From Paenibacillus sp. N3.4 (lineage in GTDB: Bacteria > Bacillota > Bacilli > Paenibacillales > NBRC-103111): a DNA stretch of 64,000 nt. The first letter of the stretch is position 1. Every line of letters begins with the position of its first letter. The notes below the pieces were generated by a model, which was given only the letters and a program-made list of their open reading frames with translations, was not told the origin of the DNA and did not search any database. The translations under genes were made by a program, and so were the position numbers. Positions 1-7,483 of this stretch are shown here, one piece after another. The stretch covers positions 1 through 64,000 of the forward strand of contig NZ_VRTT01000031.1 in the NCBI RefSeq assembly GCF_008017805.1. Direction: 5' to 3'.

Positions 1-62
1 GTTCGAGGTGGAAGTGCGGCAACGTATGCAGCTGACGAATACTAATCGGTCGAGGGCTTAAC
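1..62 (+). rRNA. 23S rRNA, 3' end (partial)
   Basis: The first 60 or so bases match the conserved 3' end of Bacillota 23S rRNA, ending in the usual GGTCGAGGGCTTAACC stretch. Only the tail is present; the rest lies upstream of the window. It is followed at normal distance by 5S rRNA and tRNAs, so this is the end of an rrn operon. The exact 3' end is uncertain by a few bases. Confidence 0.93.
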
Positions 63-202
63 CAAACAATCCCAACCAAGTGAAGATAAGCTTTGTAGCG
101 AATTCCGAATACTTGATTGGGGCCCAAGAACAAACCTAAGCAAATCTAACTTTACGCAACGTTTCGTATCTAGTTTTCAAGGCGCAAACCACGCTTTGAC
201 TG

Positions 203-320
203 TTTGGTGATGATGGCGGAGGGGACCCACGCGTTCCCATCTCGAACACGACCGTTAAGCCCTCCAGCGTCGATGGTACTTGAACCGCAGGGTTCTGGGA
301 GAGTAGAACGTTGCCAAGCA
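203..320 (+). rRNA. 5S rRNA
   Basis: About 118 bases with the conserved 5S landmarks: TTTGGTGATGATGGCGGAGG at the start, CCCATCTCGAACACG in the middle and GAGAGTAGAACGTTGCCAAG at the end, whose ends pair as helix I. It sits 140 bases after the 23S end and just before tRNA-Asn, the usual 23S-5S-tRNA order. Ends are accurate to within a few bases. Confidence 0.95.
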
Positions 321-324
321 GTGT

Positions 325-400
325 TCCCTGATAGCTCAGTTGGTAGAGCACTCGACTGTTAATCGAGTTGTCACAGGTTCGAGTCCTGTTCGGGGAGCCA
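325..400 (+). tRNA. tRNA-Asn (GTT)
   Basis: A 76-base cloverleaf with acceptor TCCCTGA pairing with TCGGGGA, anticodon GTT in GACTGTTAATC, T-loop GGTTCGAGTCC and an encoded CCA. It is the first tRNA after 5S rRNA, so it is probably cotranscribed with the rrn operon. Confidence 0.96.
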
Positions 401-427
401 TTATTTATTACATGCCAGGCTTTTTAT

Positions 428-519
428 GGAGAGGTGTCCGAGCTGGCCGAAGGAGCACGATTGGAAATCGTGTAGGCGTCACAAGCGTCTCGAGGGTTCG
501 AATCCCTCTCTCTCCGCCA
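428..519 (+). tRNA. tRNA-Ser (GGA)
   Basis: A 92-base class II tRNA. Acceptor GGAGAGG pairs with the end before GCCA, anticodon GGA lies in GATTGGAAATC, and a long variable arm (GTAGGCGTCACAAGCGTCTC) is typical of tRNA-Ser. CCA is encoded. Confidence 0.96.
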
Positions 520-558
520 TATTTACACCTTATACATAGAATAAAAGCCTGTTTACGA

Positions 559-633
559 GGCCCGTTGGTCAAGCGGTTAAGACACCTCCCTTTCACGGAG
601 GTTACAGGGGTTCGAATCCCCTACGGGTCACCA
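559..633 (+). tRNA. tRNA-Glu (TTC)
   Basis: A 75-base cloverleaf. Acceptor GGCCCGT pairs with ACGGGTC, anticodon TTC is in CCTTTCACGG, and CCA is encoded. Confidence 0.96.
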
Positions 634-715
634 TTTTTACTTACCCACAAAGTGAAGCCAAGCTAAAGACGCTTATACGGATTACTTTGCGTGGACCTCT
701 AGAGACAATTCCCAT

Positions 716-791
716 GGAGGCTTAGCTCAGCTGGGAGAGCATCTGCCTTACAAGCAGAGGGTCGGCGGTTCGATCCCGTCAGCCTCCACCA
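716..791 (+). tRNA. tRNA-Val (TAC)
   Basis: A 76-base cloverleaf. Acceptor GGAGGCT pairs with AGCCTCC, anticodon TAC is in CCTTACAAGC, and CCA is encoded. Confidence 0.96.
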
Positions 792-817
792 TTAATTAAA
801 TATCATGCTTGTAATGT

Positions 818-894
<77 letters not shown>

Positions 895-928
895 ACCTCT
901 TTATAAAGAGAGGCGTATTACTTAGTGT

Positions 929-1005
929 GGAGCTGTGGTGTAGTGGCCCAACATGCCTGCCTGTCACGCAGGAGACCGCGGGTTCGAATCCCGTCAGCTC
1001 CGCCA
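929..1005 (+). tRNA. tRNA-Asp (GTC)
   Basis: A 77-base cloverleaf. Acceptor GGAGCTG pairs with CAGCTCC, anticodon GTC is in CCTGTCACGC, the discriminator is G and CCA is encoded. Confidence 0.96.
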
Positions 1006-1021
1006 TTTTTTTATTTATTTT

Positions 1022-1097
1022 GAGTCATTAGCTCAGTTGGTAGAGCACCTGACTTTTAATCAGGGTGTCGTAGGTTCGAATCCTACATGACTCACCA
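1022..1097 (+). tRNA. tRNA-Lys (TTT)
   Basis: A 76-base cloverleaf. Acceptor GAGTCAT pairs with ATGACTC, anticodon TTT is in GACTTTTAATC, and CCA is encoded. Confidence 0.96.
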
Positions 1098-1137
1098 TTT
1101 TTGGATCTTAGGTCTTAGATCTAGGTCACTTATATTC

Positions 1138-1222
1138 GCGGTCATGGCGGAATTGGCAGACGCGCACGGTTCAGGTCCGTGTGGGCTAACCCCCCGTGGA
1201 GGTTCGAGTCCTCTTGACCGCA
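1138..1222 (+). tRNA. tRNA-Leu (CAG), CCA not encoded
   Basis: An 85-base class II tRNA with acceptor GCGGTCA pairing with TGACCGC, anticodon CAG in GTTCAGGTCC, and a long variable arm. Unlike the seven tRNAs before it, the discriminator A is followed by TCA rather than CCA, so CCA must be added by nucleotidyltransferase. It is the last tRNA of the array. Confidence 0.95.
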
Positions 1223-1231
1223 TCATATGTG

Positions 1232-1268
1232 AAAAGAGTAGGTTGCTTATAGCGCCTACTCTTTTTTT
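1232..1268 (+). terminator. terminator of the rrn-tRNA array
   Basis: AAAAGAGTAGG pairs with CCTACTCTTTT around a 12-base loop and is followed by a T-run. It lies ten bases after tRNA-Leu. Confidence 0.9.
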
Positions 1269-1665
1269 GTCCTTTTTCTGGTACATTTTTTTCTGTATCG
1301 GATGTGTGCTAATTTGTTACTCGTACAGAATCAATTTATCGCCGTCTCTGAGGCTCCTGGACTCGGTATAGAGGAATTGAATGATGAAGATGATACTGAG
1401 CATTTGAATTCTGATAAACGGGCCGGTGGGGTTCCACAGAGGAATAGGTGAGAAGAAGCTAGACTGACAGAAGTCAAGGTAACGTTCAGTAGCGATGCAA
1501 TAAAGAATGACCCCGAATATAGACAAAGAAGGAATAGCTCAAGTAAGTGACTGTTGCTTCTTTGTCTTTGGAGGATAAGCCTTTGCATTTTTACATTGAC
1601 ATTGATTATTATTATCATTAATATCGGTAGTAGCAGTCTATGCAGGGTGCGAGGAGAGATCTAAT
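1269..1665. other. gene-free stretch
   Basis: About 400 bases between the tRNA terminator and the DUF1450 gene. Overlapping open frames occur on the minus strand, but none has a ribosome binding site or a recognisable product. I see no RNA gene or clear repeat here; a promoter for the next gene must lie in this stretch but is not obvious. Confidence 0.6.
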
Positions 1666-1917
1666 ATGAAAACGATTAAGTACTGTTGCAGAAATGAAAA
1701 ATTCGGATCTAAACAAATATATAAATCCTTGAAAAATGAGTTTCCAGACCTTAAGCAGAAGAAGAAGGATTGCTTAGGGAACTGCAGGCATTGTAAGAAA
1801 GAATGCATTGCGATGATTGGGAAAAAAGATTTGTTGTGCGCCGCTTCGCCTGACTTATTGTATGCTCAAATCAAGCAGATTATTGCCGAATCCAGGGTAG
1901 AAAGCGTGATGGCATGA
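1666..1917 (+). CDS. DUF1450-family cysteine-rich small protein
   Basis: 83 residues. The spacing of cysteines (7-8, 36, 40, 43, 47, 58) and the region from residue 34 to 52 (DCLGNCRHCKKECIAMIGK) fit the DUF1450 family, of which Bacillus YuzB is an example. Family function is unknown; a thioredoxin-like or metal/Fe-S role is often guessed but not shown here. GAGGAGAG precedes the ATG at good distance. The stop overlaps the start of a 30-residue membrane peptide (ATGA), and a ferritin gene follows, so a link to iron handling is an inference from neighbours only. Confidence 0.8.
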   Translation: MKTIKYCCRNEKFGSKQIYKSLKNEFPDLKQKKKDCLGNCRHCKKECIAMIGKKDLLCAASPDLLYAQIKQIIAESRVESVMA

Positions 1918-2006
1918 ATCCTGATTTGTTAAAGTTGTTATTTCCGTTTGTATTTCTGGGTGGAGTTCTGGTAATCTTGTATGTATGGGGTATTCGCAAA
2001 AGATAA
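1914..2006 (+). CDS. 30-residue predicted membrane peptide
   Basis: A short frame begins at the ATGA that also ends the DUF1450 gene, an arrangement typical of translational coupling. It codes for MNPDLLKLLFPFVFLGGVLV followed by ILYVWGIRKR: a single hydrophobic helix of about 18-20 residues and a basic C-terminal tail, implying a tail-in membrane peptide. It lies between DUF1450 and ferritin and the ferritin start is 26 bases downstream, so all three are probably one transcript. No known family is recognised. The frame is too short for most gene finders. Confidence 0.6.
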   Translation: MNPDLLKLLFPFVFLGGVLVILYVWGIRKR

Positions 2007-2032
2007 CCATCAAGGAAAGGGTGTGTGCATTC

Positions 2033-2542
2033 ATGTTAAACGATACATTAACAGAAGCGCTCAATGAGCAGATGAACTACGAATTTTACTCCGCACATGT
2101 CTATTTAGCTATCGCTGGTTATTGTGCTGGGGAGAGCCTGGATGGATTCGCGAATTTTTTTACGGTACAAGCTGAGGAAGAGAAATTCCATGCGATGAAA
2201 ATATTTAAGTATATTAATGATCGTGGAAAAAAAGTCTCCTTAAGTGGTATGGATACACCACAAAATCATTACAGATCGATTCTCGATGCTTTTGAACATG
2301 CCTTTAAGCATGAGCAAGAAGTAACGAATCGTATTTATCATTTATCAGATTTGGCACTGAACGATAGAGAGCACGCAACTATGCAATTCTTGAAATGGTT
2401 CATTGACGAACAGGTAGAAGAAGAAGCTATGTTCGATAGCATCATTAACAAGTTAAAAAGGATCGACCAAGATAGCAATGCTTTCTTCATGTTGGATGCC
2501 GAGTTTGCACAGCGTTCGTTTACTCCACCGACAGCGGAATAA
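2033..2542 (+). CDS. ftnA: ferritin (FtnA-like iron storage protein)
   Basis: 169 residues, the usual size of bacterial non-heme ferritin. These proteins form 24-subunit shells that oxidise Fe(II) and store it as a mineral. All ferroxidase-centre ligands line up with Escherichia coli FtnA numbering: E17, E50, H53, E94, Q127, with E126, E129 and E130 for the third iron site. The start at 2033 was preferred over an in-frame ATG at 1985 because AAGGAAAGGG sits 12 bases before it and the protein then begins at the normal family position. No Fur box could be identified with confidence. Confidence 0.93.
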   Translation: MLNDTLTEALNEQMNYEFYSAHVYLAIAGYCAGESLDGFANFFTVQAEEEKFHAMKIFKYINDRGKKVSLSGMDTPQNHYRSILDAFEHAFKHEQEVTNRIYHLSDLALNDREHATMQFLKWFIDEQVEEEAMFDSIINKLKRIDQDSNAFFMLDAEFAQRSFTPPTAE

Positions 2543-2715
2543 TAACATCGTTTTAAGAGATTGGCAGAGACTTACTTGTTTCGCTATGGCGCAAACGGGT
2601 AAGTTTTTTTATACTTTTTTTAATCGGTGTCGGAATTGTAAGAAGAAGTGGTTTCAAGGTTTTTTTTGCGGTAAAATACAAGAATATGTCGAAATCGGGC
2701 AAGGAGGAATGGCTA

Positions 2716-3174
2716 ATGCAGATGTGGCGAAGTAGTGAATGGCCAAAAAAGATTCTCATCGTGCTTATCATTGTCATTGGTTTAACAAGCGCATCTTCTG
2801 CAGCCCAGGCCTCATGGCTAGATCGGTTTAAAGAAATTTATAAGTTGCCGGAAAATGTGGAAAAGATTCAGCAGGACTATGAGGCAACCAAGCAGCAATT
2901 AGAAGATCAGAAGAACAAGCTTTCTGAATCTATCCAGCATGCTCAGGAAACCGAAACTCGACTTTTAGGGCAAAATCAGGCGCTCCAAAAGGAAAATGAA
3001 CAACTGCAAGAACGTTTGAAGGCTATGGAGCAGGTCGCGCTCGATAAAGATAAACGTAATCGGAAGTTGACCTCTATAATCGTAACGGCTGCTGTGCTAG
3101 TTGTCCTATATTTTGTGTTGGGACGTGTTTTTCGTCTTATCGTATGGCGTAGAAAAAAACGTCGCATGAGATAG
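2716..3174 (+). CDS. coiled-coil membrane protein of unknown function
   Basis: 152 residues. An N-terminal signal-like segment (residues 12-28, ending near SAAQA) is followed by a long charged coiled coil rich in E, Q and K (about residues 38-105), then a second hydrophobic helix (about 118-138) and a very basic tail (RRKKRRMR). The start at 2716 was chosen because AAGGAGG lies eight bases upstream; an ATG at 2686 has no such site. The layout predicts an extracytoplasmic coiled coil anchored by a C-terminal helix. It is followed 28 bases later by the AIM24-like gene. No family is recognised. Confidence 0.75.
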   Translation: MQMWRSSEWPKKILIVLIIVIGLTSASSAAQASWLDRFKEIYKLPENVEKIQQDYEATKQQLEDQKNKLSESIQHAQETETRLLGQNQALQKENEQLQERLKAMEQVALDKDKRNRKLTSIIVTAAVLVVLYFVLGRVFRLIVWRRKKRRMR

Positions 3175-3202
3175 ATAGGCTGGGAAGAGGGGAGGCTCAT
3201 CA

Positions 3203-3901
3203 ATGGAAGTATCTTTCGGGAATGCTAGTACGCATGGGAAAATGGCTTCCTTAAACATAGGGTATAAAGAGTCCGTTCATGTACTGCACCCTAATCAGAT
3301 TGTGGGATTTCTTGGGAAATCGGAACAGCGTGAAGATTCACTAATGAAGCTGCCTAGTATGTTCAGGAAGAGGAGGTTCATCCAGTCGCGACTTCATGGG
3401 CCTGCAACGGTCATGCTGGGTCTACCGGAAGGCTATAACATAACCATCGTTCCTGTCGGTGCTGAAGATGATCTACTATACGAGTTCCGACATGTTCTGT
3501 TCTATACGGATGGCGTTACTTTCACTTCTCATTTGCAAAATGTGAAAAATACACTGATTACACAAGATCTCGTGAAAATGATGTTTAAGGGACCGGGAAG
3601 CTTAGGACTTCTAACGACGGGTCCGCTATATCCAATGGATTTAGATGTGGAAAACCCTTTGTTTGTTGATATGAGCTGTCTAGTTGCTTATCCGCGAAAT
3701 GCTAAGCTGCGTTTATGCGTATATGGGAATACGCTGGCCAGCCAACATATGAATTATCAGTGGGAAATGACAGGTCATGGACAAGTTCTGCTTCAACCTT
3801 GTAAGCCTGATCGGAAATTAGACGAGCATATGAAAAGTGATAGTTTATTCCGACGTGTGGCTCGAGAAGTTATACCATTTGGCGGCATTTTCATTAAGTA
3901 A
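3203..3901 (+). CDS. AIM24-like protein
   Basis: 232 residues resembling the AIM24 family of beta-rich trimeric proteins (named after a yeast mitochondrial protein; bacterial function unknown). The middle resembles the family core, with [20 protein letters not shown] (residues 65-84) and a glycine/phenylalanine-rich end. GAGGGGAGG precedes the ATG. It probably shares a transcript with the coiled-coil membrane gene upstream, since the gap is 28 bases and no terminator is seen. The family assignment is moderate. Confidence 0.7.
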   Translation: MEVSFGNASTHGKMASLNIGYKESVHVLHPNQIVGFLGKSEQREDSLMKLPSMFRKRRFIQSRLHGPATVMLGLPEGYNITIVPVGAEDDLLYEFRHVLFYTDGVTFTSHLQNVKNTLITQDLVKMMFKGPGSLGLLTTGPLYPMDLDVENPLFVDMSCLVAYPRNAKLRLCVYGNTLASQHMNYQWEMTGHGQVLLQPCKPDRKLDEHMKSDSLFRRVAREVIPFGGIFIK

Positions 3902-3920
3902 AGAAAGTTGAAAAAAACAT

Positions 3921-3949
3921 TTGCATTTGTTCCGAAATCCTGATATATT
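3921..3949 (+). promoter_or_regulatory. promoter of second tRNA cluster
   Basis: TTGCAT, 17 bases, TATATT, followed by a pyrimidine/GC-rich discriminator region. It lies 55 bases before tRNA-Gly and after the AIM24 gene, so it fits a sigma-A promoter for the four tRNAs. Confidence 0.7.
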
Positions 3950-4004
3950 ATTCCTTGTCGCCTCAGAGAAACACTATTCACAGAGACGAGCAAATTAGTA
4001 TGAT

Positions 4005-4076
4005 GCGGAAGTGGCTCAGCGGTAGAGCATCGCCTTGCCAAGGCGAGGGTCGCGGGTTCGATCCCCGTCTTCCGCT
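4005..4076 (+). tRNA. tRNA-Gly (GCC), CCA not encoded
   Basis: Acceptor GCGGAAG pairs with CTTCCGC, anticodon GCC is in CTTGCCAAG. The discriminator T is followed by TCA, so CCA is not encoded. Confidence 0.95.
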
Positions 4077-4087
4077 TCAATGAATAT

Positions 4088-4164
4088 GCGCCCTTAGCTC
4101 AGCTGGATAGAGTATTTGACTACGAATCAAAAGGTCGGGAGTTCGAATCTCTCAGGGCGCGCCA
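4088..4164 (+). tRNA. tRNA-Arg (ACG)
   Basis: Acceptor GCGCCCT pairs with AGGGCGC, anticodon ACG is in GACTACGAATC, the discriminator is G and CCA is encoded. The A34 of the ACG anticodon is normally edited to inosine by TadA. Confidence 0.96.
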
Positions 4165-4185
4165 TTCTTACAAGCCATTATACTT

Positions 4186-4262
4186 CGGGACGTAGCTCAG
4201 CTTGGTAGAGCACCTGCTTTGGGAGCAGGGGGTCGCATGTTCAAATCGTGTCGTCCCGACCA
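4186..4262 (+). tRNA. tRNA-Pro (TGG)
   Basis: Acceptor CGGGACG pairs with CGTCCCG, anticodon TGG is in CTTTGGGAGC, and CCA is encoded. Confidence 0.96.
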
Positions 4263-4283
4263 TTCAGTTTCACTTAATAACAT

Positions 4284-4354
4284 GCGGGCGTAGTTTAATG
4301 GTAGAACTTCAGCCTTCCAAGCTGATCGCGCGGGTTCGATTCCCGCCGCCCGCT
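4284..4354 (+). tRNA. tRNA-Gly (TCC), CCA not encoded
   Basis: Acceptor GCGGGCG pairs with CGCCCGC, anticodon TCC is in CTTCCAAG. The discriminator T is followed by TAC, so CCA is not encoded. Last tRNA before the terminator. Confidence 0.95.
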
Positions 4355-4365
4355 TACCAGCAAGA

Positions 4366-4396
4366 GAAAAAACCACCTTATAGGTGGTTTTTTGTT
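4366..4396 (+). terminator. terminator of second tRNA cluster
   Basis: AAAAAACCACC pairs with GGTGGTTTTTT around a short loop, directly after tRNA-Gly. Confidence 0.92.
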
Positions 4397-4572
4397 TTAT
4401 CATTTATATGTTTGGTGGTAACTAGGATATGTCCTTAATGTAAGGTTTTAAGAACTAGATTGCGCTGTGTTATGTGACTGCTGTTTTAACAGTACCAGAT
4501 ATAAAATAAAGTGGTGGTCGTACCATTTCTAGATAAAAGAGATGGTTTTAAAGGCTTCATCTAGACGATGAG

Positions 4573-4798
4573 TGGAAACCAGCGTTACAACGCCAGAGCA
4601 AGCAGGCTCCCTGACTTTTCACCCGCTATAAGTCGGTTTTTCCGTCTTACAGAGCAGTTTCCAATCCGTGTTCCATCTGTAACACTGGAAACCAGCGTTA
4701 CAACGCCAGTGCAAGCAGGCTCCCTGCCTTTTCGCCCTCCCTAAGTCGGTTTTTCTTACTTACAGAACAGTTTCCAAGCTGGGCTCCTTCTGTAACAC
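4573..4798. repeat. two tandem copies of a 113-bp repeat
   Basis: Copy 1 (4573-4685) and copy 2 (4686-4798) abut exactly. Both start TGGAAACCAGCGTTACAACG, share AAGCAGGCTCCCTG and AAGTCGGTTTTT, and end CTGTAACAC. They differ at scattered positions rather than being identical. A third copy begins (TGGAAAACAACC) but breaks off after 4799. Each unit holds the small hairpin GCGTT-AC-AACGC. The 4400-5029 interval has no supported gene. Confidence 0.85.
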
Positions 4799-4941
4799 TG
4801 GAAAACAACCTTTCAGCTGACGAAATGTAGAAGGTGGCAGTAAAGGGCAGAACTCGGTAGTTATTGCTGATAATTGAGCAGCTAATTAACTTACCCGTGA
4901 TTCTTTATGATGGGAAGTCATAAATTTTTCCACGTTTCACT

Positions 4942-4971
4942 AAAAAAGGTCGCCTTCCAGCGGTCTTTTTT
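4942..4971 (+). terminator. hairpin terminator in gene-free region
   Basis: AAAAAAGGTCGC and GCGGTCTTTTTT form a 12-bp stem (with G-T pairs) around a six-base loop, ending in a T-run. No known gene precedes it within 500 bases, so it may end a transcript across the tandem repeats. Confidence 0.7.
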
Positions 4972-5029
4972 CTTTTGAACGGGAGTTAGGAACTTGTGGT
5001 GAACCTTATGAAGTAAAGGGTATGCACGA

Positions 5030-6211
5030 TTGAAAAAATCAATTAGAACTTCCAAAGAAACAAATGGTGGGGGAGTATCCTACTCGCTCTTAGTCTTTGT
5101 TTGTCTATCTCTCTTGGAGCCGCTGATATTCGCATATCAACGGTATGGAACGCTCTTTTTCATTTTGATGCCACGCTTTCGCAGCATCAGATTATTCAAG
5201 AGCTGCGGATGCCAAGGGGGCGTTAGCGGGTGCCTTGATTGGCGCTGCTTTTGCTGTAGCCGGAGTTATTCTTCAGGGAATGACCAGAAACCCTTTGGCA
5301 GATACAGGATTATTAGGAATTAACGCGGGGGCCGGTTTTGTATTGGCGCTCTGTTTCTCCATTTTCCGGGCCTGCCGTTTCATCAATTAATTTTGTTTTC
5401 CTTCTTAGGAGCTGCGATTTTGGGACAGGTGTTGTTTATGGGATTGGATCGCTTGCCAAAGGTGGGCTGACTCCGGTTCGATTAGCGCTTGCGGGGGCCG
5501 CTGTTGCTGCGCTGCTTACTGCACTTAGCGTAGGGATTGGCATCTTCTTTAAGGTTGGTCAAGAACTTGCTTTCTGGTATGCGGGTGGTGTCACAGGAAC
5601 AAAATGGTTGCAAATTAAGATTATGTTTCCATGGGTTCTGGGGGGCTCCTCGGTGCCATCATGTTGTCACGCTCTGTCACTGTGCTAAGTCTAGGTGATG
5701 AAATTGCTGCCAATCTGGGACAGCGGACTAAACTGGTTAAACTAGGCTGTACAGTTGTTGTTCTCGTGCTTGCGGGAGTTGCTGTGTCTTCGGTTGGTTC
5801 CATTGGCTTCGTTGGCCTTATGGTTCCTCATGTAGCGAGAGCCCTTGTTGGCGTGGACTACCGCTGGATTATTCCAACTTCAGCGATTCTTGGCAGCTTG
5901 TTGGTCGTTTTAGCTGACATTGGAGCAAGAATGGTGAATCCGCCGTTTGAAACGCCTGTAGGTGCTTTGATTGCCGTTATTGGGGGGATTAGCTTCGTAG
6001 GTCTAGTAGGTCCGCACTTGGCGAGGCAACTGGTTGGGGCAAAACATCAGTTCCTATTGCCGGCTTCTGCTTTAACAGGGGGACTACTGCTCATCTTGCT
6101 GATTTACTTGCCAGAATGATTCTTCAGCCTTCGGAAATTCCTACGGGGATCGTTGTTGCCGTTATTGGGGCGCCATATTTCCTTTATTTGCTCGCAAGAT
6201 CTAAAGCATAA
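5030..6211 (+). pseudogene. decayed FecCD-family iron-siderophore ABC permease, fused to C-terminus of a second permease
   Basis: Reading across frames gives a normal FecCD/FhuB-type permease from about 5030 to 5985 ([18 protein letters not shown] and [12 protein letters not shown] motifs, GFVGLMVPHVARALVG, NPPFETPVGALIAVIGG). The reading frame then runs straight into the C-terminal part of another permease ([15 protein letters not shown], later [20 protein letters not shown]), ending at 6211. At least six frame changes are needed (near 5108, 5217, 5370, 5430, 5645 and 6100), several at G-runs. So most of a second permease is missing and the remainder is broken. No binding protein or ATPase gene is nearby. 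Likely ancestral role: importing Fe(III)-siderophores across the membrane. Confidence 0.88.
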
Positions 6212-6288
6212 ACTTTTTCAGAAAAAGCCCTCATTTCGCAAAACTTGTCAATAATGATCGAATTGTGATAGTCTATCATAGACTAAAA

Positions 6289-6414
6289 TGCCGAATCTCA
6301 GAGCAGCAAAAGCTCTGGTACGGGGGACTTCTTTATATGGGGTGAATGAGCATGAGCAAGCTAACATGCGCTAGGGAAACCTCTTCCCGAACCCGTCAAC
6401 TAACCTCGGAGGCC
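6289..6414 (+). promoter_or_regulatory. ydaO/yuaA c-di-AMP riboswitch
   Basis: The conserved ydaO/yuaA landmarks occur in order: CCGAATC, a small hairpin (AGAGC/GCTCT), CGGGGGAC, GGGGTGAAT, AGGGAAACCTCTTCCCGAAC, CCGTCAACTAACCTCGGAGG. It ends 17 bases before the TTG start of an NlpC/P60 hydrolase. This class binds cyclic di-AMP and usually switches downstream genes off; potassium transporters and wall hydrolases are its common targets. A separate palindrome (TAGTCTATCATAGACTA, 6269-6285) lies just upstream. Confidence 0.95.
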
Positions 6415-6430
6415 TTAAGGAGGCAAGTCT

Positions 6431-7309
6431 TTGAAGTCGTTTACAAAACGTTTTATTTGTTCATGTGCATTGGTTGGCGCAGTCGTACCTATGTTTTCGG
6501 CGCCATCGGCTCAAGCTGCATCTTCCTCATCCGTGAAGGTTCAAATTAACGACGAGTTGGTCCCGTTTCCTGAAGCTCAGCCTTTTATCGATGATCAAGG
6601 TACGCTCCAAGTTCCTCTTCGGGTGCTATCTGAAAAACTAGGCTATCAAGTAAGCTGGGCCAAGCAAGGAAGCGAAGTTGCCGTGACATTGATGAACAAG
6701 CAGCAGGCCATTCTTTTGACCACGGGCGAGCAGCAAGCGATTGTGAATAGCAAGAAAATGAATTTGGCAAGCAGTCCGACACTGTTCCAAGGTAGTACAT
6801 ATGTGCCCTTACGCTTCATATCTGAAACATTTGGTTCACCAATGGAGTGGAATGACGCCAATAAAATTGCTATCGTGGATGCGGATGGCAAGTCTCACAA
6901 GCCAGCTTGGATTGCACCACCGCCTGCGCCCAAGATTGCTGCTATCGTCCCATCCATGCCGGATCAGATTGTACAAACAGCGAGTACGTTTATGGGGACA
7001 CCCTATGCATGGGGAGGTACAGCGCCGGGAGGCTTCGATTGCTCTGGTTTTGTGCGATATCTGTTCTTGGCCAAAGGGATTGATCTTCCGCGAACATCGG
7101 TTCAAATGTACGATCAGGCTGGGATATCAGTAGCGGATCTGAAAGTAGGGGATCTTGTTTTCTTTGCTTCAAAAAGTGTGAACCACGTTGGGATCTATGT
7201 CGGAAATGATCAATTCATCTCATCGACAACATCCAGAGGTGTAGAAATTGATAGCCTTGCGAGCTCGTATTGGGGTTCAAGATATGTAGGAGCCAAACGA
7301 GTGCTTTAA
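6431..7309 (+). CDS. secreted NlpC/P60 peptidoglycan endopeptidase with copper-amine-oxidase-N-like domain
   Basis: 292 residues from a TTG start with AAGGAGG seven bases upstream. Signal peptide (about 1-29, ending SAQA), then a stalk-like domain of the copper amine oxidase N-terminal type (about 35-150, two repeats including VPLRVLSEKLGYQVSW and VPLRFISETFGSPMEW), a short proline linker, and a C-terminal NlpC/P60 domain (about 180-292). Catalytic residues are C204 in FDCSGF and H252 in NHVGIY. Such enzymes cut the stem peptide of peptidoglycan. The c-di-AMP riboswitch directly upstream should make its synthesis depend on the second messenger that reports turgor and wall state. Confidence 0.93.
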   Translation: MKSFTKRFICSCALVGAVVPMFSAPSAQAASSSSVKVQINDELVPFPEAQPFIDDQGTLQVPLRVLSEKLGYQVSWAKQGSEVAVTLMNKQQAILLTTGEQQAIVNSKKMNLASSPTLFQGSTYVPLRFISETFGSPMEWNDANKIAIVDADGKSHKPAWIAPPPAPKIAAIVPSMPDQIVQTASTFMGTPYAWGGTAPGGFDCSGFVRYLFLAKGIDLPRTSVQMYDQAGISVADLKVGDLVFFASKSVNHVGIYVGNDQFISSTTSRGVEIDSLASSYWGSRYVGAKRVL

Positions 7310-7334
7310 CAGCGTTTATCTCTTAAAATGATAG

Positions 7335-7393
7335 AACATTTGTTTGCTAGGGGTCTTAGAAATAAGACCTTGGCGGACAAATGTTTCTTTTTT
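7335..7393 (+). terminator. terminator of NlpC/P60 gene
   Basis: A long hairpin: AACATTTGT pairs with ACAAATGTT, with an inner GGTCTT/AAGACC stem, followed by TCTTTTTT. It lies 26 bases after the stop codon. Confidence 0.88.
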
Positions 7394-7483
7394 ATGCGTA
7401 TTAGCGTGATTTATATCGAATTATTATGTATTTTAGCCTATAATGAAGAAATGTTTGGAAGAAGAAAGAGAGTGACAAACGCC

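Noticed and set aside
340..666. Open frames overlapping the tRNA array (340-666 plus, 408-596 minus, 1087-1371 plus)
   Set aside because: They run through tRNA genes that fold as complete cloverleafs; their translations are made of tRNA sequence.
1331..1618. Overlapping minus-strand frames between the tRNA terminator and the DUF1450 gene
   Set aside because: No ribosome site, low complexity, and no family resemblance.
4573..4798. CRISPR array
   Set aside because: The two units are 113 bp, abut directly and have no short repeat/spacer pattern; no cas genes are present.
4860..4910. Fur-box-like sequence before the permease pseudogene
   Set aside because: Only a partial match (TGATAATTGAG); not enough to call.
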